Assembly (NCBI GenBank): GCA_018335925.1
Contig: JAGXRF010000019.1
Coordinates: forward strand, 51,614-115,613
DNA: 64,000 nucleotides
Source of the DNA: Flavobacteriales bacterium
GTDB taxonomy: Bacteria > Bacteroidota > Bacteroidia > Flavobacteriales > Flavobacteriaceae
Reading direction: 5' to 3'
This document shows positions 54,465 to 63,199 of this stretch, in pieces. Every line of letters starts with the position of its first letter. The first letter of the stretch is position 1. The position numbers and the translations under genes were made by a program. Below the pieces are notes generated by a model that saw nothing but the letters and a program-made list of their open reading frames with translations, was not told the origin of the DNA and did no database searches.

Positions 54465-56177
54465 TTAATGACTCACTGCTTCTCCAGCTCCAGATGGAAT
54501 ACGGATGTTTTCTACAATTTCTTGTACATCTGCAGGTGGCTCTGGAGTAAATTTATTCACAACCAATGCTACTACAAAGTTGATGATCATGGCAACGGTA
54601 CCAAAACCTTCTGGAGAAATACCAAACCACCAACTGTCTTTTAAGCTGTCAACAGCTTCTTTACCTCCATCAAAAATTCCAAACTTGAACTTTAACATGT
54701 AGAAAAGCATGAATAACATTCCAACTATCATCCCAGAAATAGCACCTTCTTTATTCATCTTCTTATAGAAAATTCCTAAAATAATGGCTGGGAAAAAGGA
54801 TGCTGCTGCCAAACCAAATGCCAATGCCACTACGGCTGCTACAAATCCTGGAGGATTGATACCAAAATATCCTGCAATGATTACTGCTACAAATGCAGCA
54901 CCACGAGCAGACCATAATTCTCCTTTTTCTGAAATATTAGGATTGATCATTTTTTTGATTAAATCATGAGATATAGAAGAAGAAATTACCAACAATAAAC
55001 CGGCTGCTGTAGATAATGCAGCTGCCAAAGCACCAGCTGCTACCAACGCAATCACCCAACCGGGTAAGTTAGCAATCTCTGGGTTGGCCAACACCATGAT
55101 GTCGTTGTCAATTTTTAATTCGTTGGCTTCTTTGTCTGCAACATATTGAATTTTTCCATCGTTGTTTACATCGGTAAAAGTAAGCAGACCTGTTTTTTCC
55201 CAATTTTTAAACCATTGTGGCATTTCGGTATATTCCTTATTGCTTACTGTTTCAATTAAGTTGGTTTTAGCAAATACTGCAACTGCAGGAGCCGTGGTAT
55301 ATAAAATCGTGATGAACAATAATGCCAAACCAGCAGATTTACGAGCATCTCTCACTTTTTTCACTGTAAAGAAGCGAACAATTACGTGTGGCAAGCCTGC
55401 AGTACCAACCATTAATGCCAAAGTAATGGCAAATACATCCATCATGCTTTTTGAACCATTGGTGTATTCGTCAAAACCTAACTCGGTTTGCAAGCCGTTT
55501 AATTTATCTAATAAATAAGCACCTGAACCATCGGTTACGGTTCCTCCCATTCCTAATTGCGGAATTGGATTTCCGGTCATTTGGATAGAAATAAAAATAG
55601 CTGGCACCATAAAAGCAAAAATCAATACACAATATTGGGCAACTTGGGTATAAGTAATTCCTTTCATTCCACCCAAAACGGCATAGAATAATACAATAAC
55701 CATCCCGATTACCACACCGGTATTGATGTCTACTTCTAAAAATCTAGAGAAAACAACTCCTACTCCACGCATTTGTCCGGCTACATAGGTAAACGATACG
55801 ATCAATGCACAAATTACTGCCACAAATCTTGCACCGGATGAGTAGTATCTGTCTCCAATAAAATCAGGCACGGTAAATTTTCCAAACTTTCGTAAATACG
55901 GTGCCAAAAGTAGTGCCAAAAGCACATAACCTCCAGTCCATCCCATTAAATAAACAGCACCATCATATCCAGCAAAGGAAATGATCCCTGCCATAGATAT
56001 AAAAGAAGCAGCACTCATCCAGTCGGCTGCAGTAGCCATTCCGTTAGCTAATGGAGAAACTCCACCACCAGCAACGTAAAATTCTTTGGTAGAGCCAGCT
56101 CTACTCCAAATAGCGATTCCAATGTAAAGGGCAAAGGTGAGCCCTACGATAATATATGTCCAAACTTGTACGGTCAT
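54465..56177 (-). CDS. Sodium:solute symporter, ActP-like
   Basis: 570 residues, 13-14 TM helices of the SSS family: EFYVAGGGVSPLANGMATAADWMSAASF is the typical N-terminal substrate/sodium motif, and LLVISSSISHDLIKKMINP the mid motif. A longer loop at about 285-350 (FTDVNNDGKIQYVADKEANEL) holds an acidic DxNNDGK segment like an EF-hand. The context (acs, prpE, DUF4212) indicates a monocarboxylate such as acetate as substrate. Confidence 0.9.
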   Translation of the reverse strand: MTVQVWTYIIVGLTFALYIGIAIWSRAGSTKEFYVAGGGVSPLANGMATAADWMSAASFISMAGIISFAGYDGAVYLMGWTGGYVLLALLLAPYLRKFGKFTVPDFIGDRYYSSGARFVAVICALIVSFTYVAGQMRGVGVVFSRFLEVDINTGVVIGMVIVLFYAVLGGMKGITYTQVAQYCVLIFAFMVPAIFISIQMTGNPIPQLGMGGTVTDGSGAYLLDKLNGLQTELGFDEYTNGSKSMMDVFAITLALMVGTAGLPHVIVRFFTVKKVRDARKSAGLALLFITILYTTAPAVAVFAKTNLIETVSNKEYTEMPQWFKNWEKTGLLTFTDVNNDGKIQYVADKEANELKIDNDIMVLANPEIANLPGWVIALVAAGALAAALSTAAGLLLVISSSISHDLIKKMINPNISEKGELWSARGAAFVAVIIAGYFGINPPGFVAAVVALAFGLAAASFFPAIILGIFYKKMNKEGAISGMIVGMLFMLFYMLKFKFGIFDGGKEAVDSLKDSWWFGISPEGFGTVAMIINFVVALVVNKFTPEPPADVQEIVENIRIPSGAGEAVSH

Positions 56178-56237
56178 GATTGATATATTTTAAATGATGT
56201 ATTAAAAATTTTAAATGCTTTTGATATTCACTAAGGA

Positions 56238-56495
56238 TTACTCGTCATAACCGTACTTTTTGTCTAGTTTGTTCATCAAACGAACATAAACAAAAATTAA
56301 CACGACAAACACATACATGGCTCCTTGGTGGGCAAACCAAAATCCTAGAGGAAATCCTCCAATTTTAAATGCATTAAGTGCATCTTTCCATAGTATTCCG
56401 GCTCCGTAAGAAACCAAGAACCAGATACTTAATAAAATCAGAAGGTATTTTAAATTTTCCTTCCAATAAGCGGTTGCTTTTTGTTGTTTTTCCAT
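56238..56495 (-). CDS. DUF4212 small subunit of the symporter
   Basis: 85 residues with two TM helices (LKYLLILLSIWFLVSYGAGIL; LGFWFAHQGAMYVFVVLIFVYVRLMNKLDKKYG). This is the DUF4212 family, which accompanies SSS acetate-type transporters directly upstream of their genes, as here (60 bp before the symporter start). Confidence 0.85.
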   Translation of the reverse strand: MEKQQKATAYWKENLKYLLILLSIWFLVSYGAGILWKDALNAFKIGGFPLGFWFAHQGAMYVFVVLIFVYVRLMNKLDKKYGYDE

Positions 56496-56517
56496 ATGAT
56501 TAGTTATTAATAGGTGA

Positions 56518-57759
56518 TTAAAATGAGTACACAGCAGAAACGGTAGCTCTAAAATTGCCGACTTTATTTTCGTTTCCGCTTAGTTTTAAATTGGTCAAAT
56601 CTACATCGGCATGTGTCGCAGCGGTATATTCCAATTCAGGTGTTAATCTGAATTTGTTTTGCTTAAAATCTACTCTAGCAGAAGCTCTCCACATGTCTTT
56701 TACTCCTCTGGTTGTACTTAAGCCTCGAGCAAAAATTTTATCCACATCTGCAGTTCCTGAAAATCCATCTTGGTTGGTATAACCAAAGAAAAATCCTGGT
56801 GCAGTTTTTTTGTTGTTACTTGCCAAATCTATCCAAATTGCATTGGTTCTGATTCCTTTGTAAGTAACCGGATTGGCACCATTTTGAATGGAAGCATATC
56901 CTCCTAACATTACCAAGTGGGTCAAATCATCTCCAGTAATACCGTATGCTTTAAGGTGGAATTTTTCGTTGTTGTATTTAAAGTAGCTGAAAAATATTGG
57001 GCTGTATAAAAGCTCCTCTGATTTAAGTCCGTTGGATTCGATCAATGGCTTGATCGGTCTTAATTCACCGGAAAGTCCGTAGATAATCGATTTATTTCTG
57101 AATTCAAACTTACCGTTTAAAGACGGAATTAAACTGTTGTACACCGCAGAGTTTTGGTTTCCATCTGCAGGAATTGCACCAAACTCTCTGTCTTTGTAAG
57201 CTGTAAAACTAAAAGTAAGATCTTTACTTAATTTTTGATCTAATCTAAACTGTGTAGCCCATCCAAAAGGATTAAAAGGAATCCCAGTGGAGAAATTTGC
57301 AACACCCGGAAAAACCTCTGGTATAAAATGAGGATACCATGTTTGCCCAAAAGTTAAAGAGGTTTTTTCCCAATCTAATTTTGCATAGGCATGTCGCAAC
57401 CTAAAAAGAGCAATGGTTTGTTGGGTGTTTCCAAAAAAGTCTCCTTCTAGTACTCCTGTCACTTTTGCTCCCCAAACATCTGGACCGCTTGCTTTAACCC
57501 CTAAACGAGATACTACCGATAAAAAGTTAGAAGCTCCAGTTGCGTTGATGTCGTTTCCTTGTGTATCATTTTTAATATCTAAAGGCCAAAGATTTAAGTG
57601 ATACTCTCTTACTTGTGCTGATTGCCTAGTGTCCCAGCTATAATCTACCCTTGCAAAACCATATACGGAAGCTTTAAAAGGTTTTTCTTCTTTCTTTTCT
57701 TCTTGACCAAAAGAAAAAAAGGAAGCAATTAAAATTAGTGCGATTTGTAATTTTTTCAT
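56518..57759 (-). CDS. Outer-membrane porin-like beta-barrel protein
   Basis: About 413 residues from ATG 57759 (MKKLQIALILIASFFSFGQ, signal peptide); the earlier in-frame codons contain no plausible start. The mature part is a series of amphipathic strands with aromatic girdle residues (FKASVYGFARVDYSWDTRQ at the start, DKEFGAIPADGN, FRLTPELEYTAA), ending in VGNFRATVSAVYSF with the terminal Phe of outer-membrane barrels. The layout fits DcaP-type porins. It probably lets carboxylates into the periplasm for the symporter next to it. Confidence 0.75.
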   Translation of the reverse strand: MKKLQIALILIASFFSFGQEEKKEEKPFKASVYGFARVDYSWDTRQSAQVREYHLNLWPLDIKNDTQGNDINATGASNFLSVVSRLGVKASGPDVWGAKVTGVLEGDFFGNTQQTIALFRLRHAYAKLDWEKTSLTFGQTWYPHFIPEVFPGVANFSTGIPFNPFGWATQFRLDQKLSKDLTFSFTAYKDREFGAIPADGNQNSAVYNSLIPSLNGKFEFRNKSIIYGLSGELRPIKPLIESNGLKSEELLYSPIFFSYFKYNNEKFHLKAYGITGDDLTHLVMLGGYASIQNGANPVTYKGIRTNAIWIDLASNNKKTAPGFFFGYTNQDGFSGTADVDKIFARGLSTTRGVKDMWRASARVDFKQNKFRLTPELEYTAATHADVDLTNLKLSGNENKVGNFRATVSAVYSF

Positions 57760-57844
57760 TTTTTGTGGTTTGGTTAGTTGGTGCCAAATTCCCAAAAAGA
57801 AATGATGAAAAAAATTACGAACTATATTATTGTAAAAAGTATAG

Positions 57845-58264
57845 TTAATCTTTAAATCGCTCCCATTTAATGAGCATAAATTTGTCTCCAAGTTCCGTTA
57901 ATATCATGCCTTTGCCCTTCAAATTTTCTTTTTCTTGAAAAAAATTGGCTAGTTCTTGGTGGTTGTATACTTTATAGGTTGGATGGTATTTTGAATGTGC
58001 TGTTTTTTTTATACCATGCTCTTTCACCCAATTACTTACTGTTACATGCGATACCCCTAAAATACGCTCAATTTCTCTAAAACTCAATCCTTCTAAATAC
58101 AATTGCAAGGCTTTGATTACGTAATACTCATCAATCTTTTTACCTAATTTATTTACAGTAAAAAAATAATTACATTTTTTGCAATGAAAACGCTGTCTTT
58201 GGTTGATAATACCACTCTTTACCACATGGGTACTTTGGCATTTGGGACATTCTGAATTTTCCAT
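57845..58264 (-). CDS. InsA-like zinc-ribbon/HTH DNA-binding protein (probably domesticated)
   Basis: 139 residues. A zinc ribbon (CPKCQSTHVV…FHCKKCNYFF, residues 6-34) and a helix-turn-helix (LEGLSFREIERILGVSHVTVSNWVKEHG, about 58-85) are those of IS1-type InsA. The C-terminal 50 residues are different (YHPTYKVYNHQELANFFQEKEN) and there is no InsB, no DDE catalytic part and no inverted repeats nearby. It stands at the head of the acetate cluster, 85 bp before the porin start. A regulatory role is inferred. Confidence 0.65.
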   Translation of the reverse strand: MENSECPKCQSTHVVKSGIINQRQRFHCKKCNYFFTVNKLGKKIDEYYVIKALQLYLEGLSFREIERILGVSHVTVSNWVKEHGIKKTAHSKYHPTYKVYNHQELANFFQEKENLKGKGMILTELGDKFMLIKWERFKD

Positions 58265-58545
58265 GTATATAAATTTTGCATAAATATATTAAATTAGCAA
58301 CACTATAGGTTGTGATGAGATAAAATTCTAAAAAAATTAGTAATTATTTAAAAATAGAACTTAAAAATTATCAATTGTAAAAATTATAAGCCCAATTTAT
58401 ACACACTTAAAAATAGGCTGCAAGAATGTTTTGCACCAAAACTTAATACATCCGAAACCTTCTCTTAAAAAACAAACGACGAATTTAAAATTTAGATAAA
58501 GTCTTCAATTCTAGTATTTAATTTCTTTGCATAACCTTACCCACT
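58265..58545. other. Divergent intergenic region
   Basis: 281 bp, AT-rich, between the InsA-like gene and the LpxH-like gene. It must carry both promoters, but no good TAnnTTTG match with TTG at 19 nt is seen. No gene or repeat. Confidence 0.4.
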
Positions 58546-59379
58546 ATGCGAAAAAGAATTGTTGATTTAGTTGTTATTTCCGATGTTCATTTAGGTACTT
58601 ATGGCTGCCATGCCAAAGAACTTTTTCAATACCTGTCTACCATCAAACCTAAGGTGTTGATTTTAAATGGCGACATTATTGATATTTGGCAATTTAGAAA
58701 AAGTTATTTCCCGAAAAGTCATTTAAAAGTGGTGAAAAAAATCATCGACTTGGCATCTAAAGGAACTGAAGTGCATTACATTACAGGGAACCACGATGAA
58801 ATGTTGCGAAAATTTAGCGATACTAGCATTGGTAATTTTTCTATTGTAGATAAGTTGGTGTTGGATTTACATGGCAAAAAAGCTTGGTTTTTTCATGGAG
58901 ATGTTTTTGATGCATCGGTGCAACACTCAAAATGGATTGCCAAGCTAGGTGGCTGGGGATACGATTGGTTGATTTTATTCAATAGATTTATCAATTGGTG
59001 TTTGCAAAAATTAGGCAAAGAACCCTACTCTTTTTCCAAAAAAATCAAAGCCAACGTGAAAGAGGCAGTTAAATTTATTTCCGATTTTGAGCATACCGCA
59101 AGCGAATTGGCTATTGAAAACGAATATGACTATGTGGTATGCGGACATATTCATGAACCTAAAATGATTAGAAAGGCCAATAAAAAAGGAACTACTTTTT
59201 ATTTAAACTCTGGTGATTGGGTAGAAAACTTAACCAGTTTAGAATACCATAACAAGCGTTGGAAATTATATCGATACGACTTAGACAACCAACAAGTGGT
59301 GGAAGATTTTTTTGAAATGGAAGAAAAGTTAAGCAAACAACTTATCTCCTACTTTTTAGATGCCAACAAAAAGAAATAG
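58546..59379 (+). CDS. UDP-2,3-diacylglucosamine diphosphatase-like metallophosphoesterase
   Basis: 277 residues. All five metal-site motifs of calcineurin-like phosphoesterases are present: DVHLG (13-17), NGDIID (about 44-49), GNHDE (about 82-86), FHGDVFD (about 123) and GHIHEP (about 200-205). The arrangement matches LpxH/YbbF-type enzymes that cut UDP-2,3-diacylglucosamine in lipid A synthesis. It could be an LpxH paralogue with another substrate. Single gene. Confidence 0.8.
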   Translation: MRKRIVDLVVISDVHLGTYGCHAKELFQYLSTIKPKVLILNGDIIDIWQFRKSYFPKSHLKVVKKIIDLASKGTEVHYITGNHDEMLRKFSDTSIGNFSIVDKLVLDLHGKKAWFFHGDVFDASVQHSKWIAKLGGWGYDWLILFNRFINWCLQKLGKEPYSFSKKIKANVKEAVKFISDFEHTASELAIENEYDYVVCGHIHEPKMIRKANKKGTTFYLNSGDWVENLTSLEYHNKRWKLYRYDLDNQQVVEDFFEMEEKLSKQLISYFLDANKKK

Positions 59380-59409
59380 TTTCCGGTTACTTCAATCGTT
59401 TTTTTTTCT

Positions 59410-59417
59410 TACATTTG
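59410..59417 (+). promoter_or_regulatory. -7 promoter element for lipoprotein gene
   Basis: TACATTTG, 29 bp before ATG 59446, fits TAnnTTTG. No TTG is found 19 nt upstream. Confidence 0.5.
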
Positions 59418-59445
59418 TGTTGACTAACCAAATGACAAAACAACC

Positions 59446-60255
59446 ATGAAAAAAAGCATTTTAACTGCGTTTATTTTTTTAGGCATTTTCACTATTTCAT
59501 GTTCATCTGATGATGGAAATAATGGAGGAAGCACAAGTAATTTTTTACCTTTAACTACAGGGGACCAATGGACTTACGATGTAATTGGTGGAGGTGCAGT
59601 TCAAACGGATATTCTTTCTGTTGGAAATAACATTACCATTAACGGAAAGGTGTACAAGCAAATGCAAACTGCATCAGACCCAAATGGATTTTATTCTTTA
59701 ACCTTACGTAACAACGGATTGAGAAAAGATGGTGCAAAATGGTTGTTGCAAGGAACTTTAGATTTTGGTGACGATTTGCCTTTGCCAATCAACTTTGCCT
59801 TAAACGATTTTGTGATTTTAGACGGAAATGCTTCTAACGGAGCAATTTTAAGCAACTTGGAAGGAACTGAAACCCAAGATTTAAGTGGCTTTCCGGTAAC
59901 TGTAACTTATAAATTGAGAACCATTTCGCAAGGTACCCAAAGTAGTTTTACTACTCCTGCACCGCAAAATCAGACCTACCAAAATGTAAAAGTGGTAAAA
60001 GTAGAATTGCGGTTAAAAATTACCACCACACAAACCTTGGTTCCCGGTTTCCCTCCTATTACGGTTACCATTTTAGACGATCAAGCTGTGGTAAATTCAA
60101 CCCAATACTATGTACAAAACATTGGAATGGTTTACAACAACACCGATTTTCAGTATAATTTGGCAATTAATCCATCGCAATTTAATTTACCTATTCCTCA
60201 GAGTTCCAGCCAAAACCAAAAGGAATTTTTGGTTGCCCATCAAGTGGCCAACTAA
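59446..60255 (+). CDS. Lipoprotein, unknown function
   Basis: 269 residues; MKKSILTAFIFLGIFTISCSSDDGNNGG has a lipobox with Cys at residue 19 and the SSDDGN spacer that serves as a surface-export signal in Bacteroidetes lipoproteins. The mature part is all-beta and T/Q/N-rich (LPLTTGDQWTYDVIGGG, VTYKLRTISQGTQSSF, ITTTQTLVPGFPPITVT). No family recognised. Confidence 0.65.
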   Translation: MKKSILTAFIFLGIFTISCSSDDGNNGGSTSNFLPLTTGDQWTYDVIGGGAVQTDILSVGNNITINGKVYKQMQTASDPNGFYSLTLRNNGLRKDGAKWLLQGTLDFGDDLPLPINFALNDFVILDGNASNGAILSNLEGTETQDLSGFPVTVTYKLRTISQGTQSSFTTPAPQNQTYQNVKVVKVELRLKITTTQTLVPGFPPITVTILDDQAVVNSTQYYVQNIGMVYNNTDFQYNLAINPSQFNLPIPQSSSQNQKEFLVAHQVAN

Positions 60256-60296
60256 TATTAACTTTTTTTAACACACGAAAGTCCTCAACAAAGCGT

Positions 60297-60304
60297 TATT
60301 TTTG
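60297..60304 (+). promoter_or_regulatory. -7 promoter element for the beta-barrel gene
   Basis: TATTTTTG, 25 bp before ATG 60330, fits TAnnTTTG. Confidence 0.5.
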
Positions 60305-60329
60305 CAAATCAATAATTAAATCAATTTTT

Positions 60330-60797
60330 ATGAAAAAAGTAATCGTGTTGTTGGCTTTTATGGTAGCCGGTTTAGTTCAAGCACAAAGCATTTCAAAACA
60401 TGCTTTAGGTTTAAGATTGGGAGACAATGATGGTTTTGGTGGAGAAATTTCTTACCAAAGAGCTTTAGGAGCTTCTAACCGATTGGAAGTAGACTTGGGT
60501 TGGAGAAATTCTAAAGACACAGATGCTTTCAAATTGGTTGGTTTATACCAATGGGTTTGGAACTTAGACGGTAACTTTAACTGGTATGCAGGTGCTGGTG
60601 GAGGTGTTTCGTTTTTTGACAACAAATTTGCCAACGGAAACAATGTGGTATTGGCTGGTAACTTAGGTATCGAATACAATTTTGATATTCCTTTGTTGTT
60701 GTCGTTAGACATTCGTCCGGAAATTTATATCGGTGACAGAATTGGCACCAGAAACTTTGGTCCGGATATCGCTTTAGGTATTCGTTACCAGTTTTAA
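60330..60797 (+). CDS. Small outer-membrane beta-barrel protein
   Basis: 155 residues with signal peptide (MKKVIVLLAFMVAGLVQAQ, cleaved before SISK). Eight strand-like segments follow (HALGLRLGDNDGFGGEISYQ, NRLEVDLGWRN, FKLVGLYQWVWNL, FNWYAGAGGGVSFF, LAGNLGIEYNFD, LSLDIRPEIYI) and the chain ends IALGIRYQF with the C-terminal Phe. OmpX/OmpA-like eight-strand barrel of unknown role. It ends at a terminator. Confidence 0.75.
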   Translation: MKKVIVLLAFMVAGLVQAQSISKHALGLRLGDNDGFGGEISYQRALGASNRLEVDLGWRNSKDTDAFKLVGLYQWVWNLDGNFNWYAGAGGGVSFFDNKFANGNNVVLAGNLGIEYNFDIPLLLSLDIRPEIYIGDRIGTRNFGPDIALGIRYQF

Positions 60798-60816
60798 TAA
60801 ATAATTTGATATTAAT

Positions 60817-60846
60817 AAAAGCTGTCCGATTTGGGCAGCTTTTTTT
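60817..60846 (+). terminator. Terminator of the beta-barrel gene
   Basis: AAAAGCTGTCC pairs with GGGCAGCTTTT (one G-U pair) around GATTT, then more T. Confidence 0.85.
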
Positions 60847-60940
60847 ATTATGCATAGTTGGGTGCAATTCTAACTTGGCAAGTCTGCAAACAATAACAAA
60901 CTAACTGAGAATAATAGATTTTTAGAATTAAATGTTGTCT

Positions 60941-60980
60941 TGCGGTGTAAAATTTGTATTTTTACCGCATAATTTGCGGT
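60941..60980 (+). promoter_or_regulatory. GCGG repeat operator candidate upstream of Fic gene 2
   Basis: TGCGGT (60941-60946), ACCGCA (60964-60969) and TGCGGT (60975-60980): the last two form ACCGCA-TAATT-TGCGGT, a 6-5-6 inverted repeat ending 7 bp before the ATG. Related GCGG words sit at the same place before Fic gene 1 (21673-21766). Confidence 0.65.
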
Positions 60981-60987
60981 AGTAATT

Positions 60988-62139
60988 ATGTATATATACG
61001 AAAGAGAAAATTGGACAAACTTTTTTTGGGATAACGATAAGCTATCCCCTATCTTGGCTTCTGTTCGGCATTTACAAGGCCGATCATTGGGTCGAATGGA
61101 AAGTTTAGGTTTCGATTTTACAGAACGTGCCACTTTGGAATCGCTTATATTGGATGTGGTAGATACATCAAGAATTGAAGGTGAATTTTTAAATCCCGAA
61201 TTGGTTCGATCGTCTATTGCACGAAAATTAGGTATTGAAAATGCTGATTTTATAAAGACACCCCGAAATATTGAGGGAATTGTTGATGTCATTTTAGATG
61301 CTACACAAAATTTCGACAAACCACTCTCTGAAACACGACTTTTAGGTTGGCATAACGCTCTCTTTCAAACAGGATTTAGTGGTTATCAGCAAATAGATGT
61401 TGCCAAATATCGTTCAGGCGGTATGAAGGTAGTTTCTGGTAATTTTGGTAGGGAAAAAATACATTTTGAAGCACCATCAGCCGATAGAGTTCCACACGAA
61501 ATGGAGCAATTTTTAAATTGGTTGAATAGTGAAAAAAATTTGGATTTAGTTCTGAAAGCTATCATTGCTCACTTTTGGTTTGTTACCATTCACCCTTTTG
61601 ATGATGGCAACGGAAGAATAGCAAGAGCGATTTTAGATATGGGCTTGGCAAAAAGTGACCAAAGTAAAATTCGCTTTTACAGTCTATCAAACCAAATCTT
61701 TAACGAGCATAAACACTATAATCGTATTATTGAAGAAACACAAAAGGGAACATCAGACATTACAAAATATTTAGAATGGTTTCTTGGTTGTTTTGAAAGA
61801 GCTTTAATGGCAAGTGAACAAAATTTAGAAATCCTATTAGACAAAGCACATTTTTGGGACAAACATAAGGCAACAAACATTAACGACAGACAAAGACTTG
61901 TAATCAATTATTTGTACGACAATTACACAAAAGAAGTGGTTTTTTTGCGTACATCAACCTATGCAAAACTTACCAAATGCTCTACAGACACTGCCTTGCG
62001 TGATTTGCAAGATTTGGTGTTAAAAGAAATGCTAAAAGCAGAAGACAGCGGAAAGAAAACAAATTACGTGATTAGGAGTCCGAAAAACTTAAGAATACCT
62101 AAAATAGCTGATGACAAAACAACAGCACCCAAAAGCTAA
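60988..62139 (+). CDS. Fic-domain AMP transferase with DUF4172 N-terminus and C-terminal HTH (paralogue 2)
   Basis: 383 residues starting MYIYERENWTNFFWDNDK. It has the same layout as the protein at 20563-21666: DUF4172 N-terminus, inhibitory motif TSRIEG near residue 70, catalytic HPFDDGNGRIAR near 210, helical linker, C-terminal winged-helix-like part (KLTKCSTDTALRDLQDL). The two are clearly related but well diverged along the whole length, so they are old paralogues or separate acquisitions. It lies alone between the beta-barrel gene and pyrB, facing pyrB tail to tail. Confidence 0.85.
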   Translation: MYIYERENWTNFFWDNDKLSPILASVRHLQGRSLGRMESLGFDFTERATLESLILDVVDTSRIEGEFLNPELVRSSIARKLGIENADFIKTPRNIEGIVDVILDATQNFDKPLSETRLLGWHNALFQTGFSGYQQIDVAKYRSGGMKVVSGNFGREKIHFEAPSADRVPHEMEQFLNWLNSEKNLDLVLKAIIAHFWFVTIHPFDDGNGRIARAILDMGLAKSDQSKIRFYSLSNQIFNEHKHYNRIIEETQKGTSDITKYLEWFLGCFERALMASEQNLEILLDKAHFWDKHKATNINDRQRLVINYLYDNYTKEVVFLRTSTYAKLTKCSTDTALRDLQDLVLKEMLKAEDSGKKTNYVIRSPKNLRIPKIADDKTTAPKS

Positions 62140-62247
62140 TTTACAGACTTTAAAAATCTTTACATTTTCTACTTTCAGCTAGTCATTGCGAAGACTCCAA
62201 TCCCGATTCCATCATGACAGGAGAATTTAAGTTAGCATATGTTGAAT

Positions 62248-63174
62248 TTACTTTATCAACTTCGAAGCAAGCAAATAAATCACTGCCATTCGAACTGCTA
62301 CACCATTTTCTACTTGCTCTAAAATGATAGAATGTTTGCCATCTGCTACCTCTGAAGTAATTTCTACCCCTCTGTTTATTGGCCCTGGATGCATGATAAG
62401 AATGTCTTTATCCAATTGTTCCAACATCTGTGCATCTAATCCGTATTGCATGATGTATTCGCGAGTACTCGGAAAATAACTCACATCCATTCGTTCGTTT
62501 TGTACACGTAACATATTGGCTACATCGCACCATGCCAAAGCCTTCATTAAATTTGGCTCTACCTCTACTCCCAAACTTTGAATGTGTTTCGGTATCAACG
62601 AATTTGGCCCGCATACTTTTACTTTAGCTCCTAATTTTTGCAAACAAAAAATATTTGACAAAGCTACTCTGGAGTGTAAAATATCTCCAACAATTACTAC
62701 TTTTTTACCGGTCAAATCACCTAATTTTTCTTGCATCGAAAAAGCATCCAGCAAGGCTTGGGTTGGGTGTTCGTGGGCACCATCTCCGGCATTAATTACC
62801 GTGGTTTTGGTATGTTTGGCTAAAAAAGCTGCTGCTCCGGGTGAGCTGTGTCGCATTACCACCATATCCACTTTCATGGCCAAAATATTGTTAACGGTAT
62901 CAATCAAGGTCTCCCCTTTTTTTACAGACGATTGGGCAGCGGAAAAACTAATCACATCGGCCGACAACCTTTTTTGTGCCAACTCAAAAGAAAGTTTGGT
63001 TCGGGTACTGTTTTCAAAAAAGATATTGGCTATGGCAACATCTCGTAAAGAAGGAACTTTTTTAATGGGTCGGTTCAAAACTTCTTTAAAGTGTTTGGCA
63101 TGTTCAAAAATCAAATGAATATCCTCTGTGGTGACGTCTTTGATTCCGATCAAGTGGTTAACAGTTAACGACAT
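62248..63174 (-). CDS. pyrB: Aspartate carbamoyltransferase, catalytic subunit
   Basis: 308 residues. The carbamoyl phosphate motif STRTKLSFELA (about 56-66), the SSVKKGETLIDT loop, GDGAHEHPTQALLDAF and IMHPGPINRGVEI are all present. It condenses carbamoyl phosphate and aspartate in pyrimidine synthesis. No PyrI is adjacent. It follows pyrR by 25 bp in one operon. Confidence 0.97.
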   Translation of the reverse strand: MSLTVNHLIGIKDVTTEDIHLIFEHAKHFKEVLNRPIKKVPSLRDVAIANIFFENSTRTKLSFELAQKRLSADVISFSAAQSSVKKGETLIDTVNNILAMKVDMVVMRHSSPGAAAFLAKHTKTTVINAGDGAHEHPTQALLDAFSMQEKLGDLTGKKVVIVGDILHSRVALSNIFCLQKLGAKVKVCGPNSLIPKHIQSLGVEVEPNLMKALAWCDVANMLRVQNERMDVSYFPSTREYIMQYGLDAQMLEQLDKDILIMHPGPINRGVEITSEVADGKHSIILEQVENGVAVRMAVIYLLASKLIK

Positions 63175-63199
63175 GTGTTGGTTGTGTGGTTGGTTTTCG

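Noticed and set aside
57845..58264. An intact IS1 insertion sequence
   Set aside because: Only an InsA-like part is present; no InsB/DDE part and no terminal inverted repeats or target duplication.
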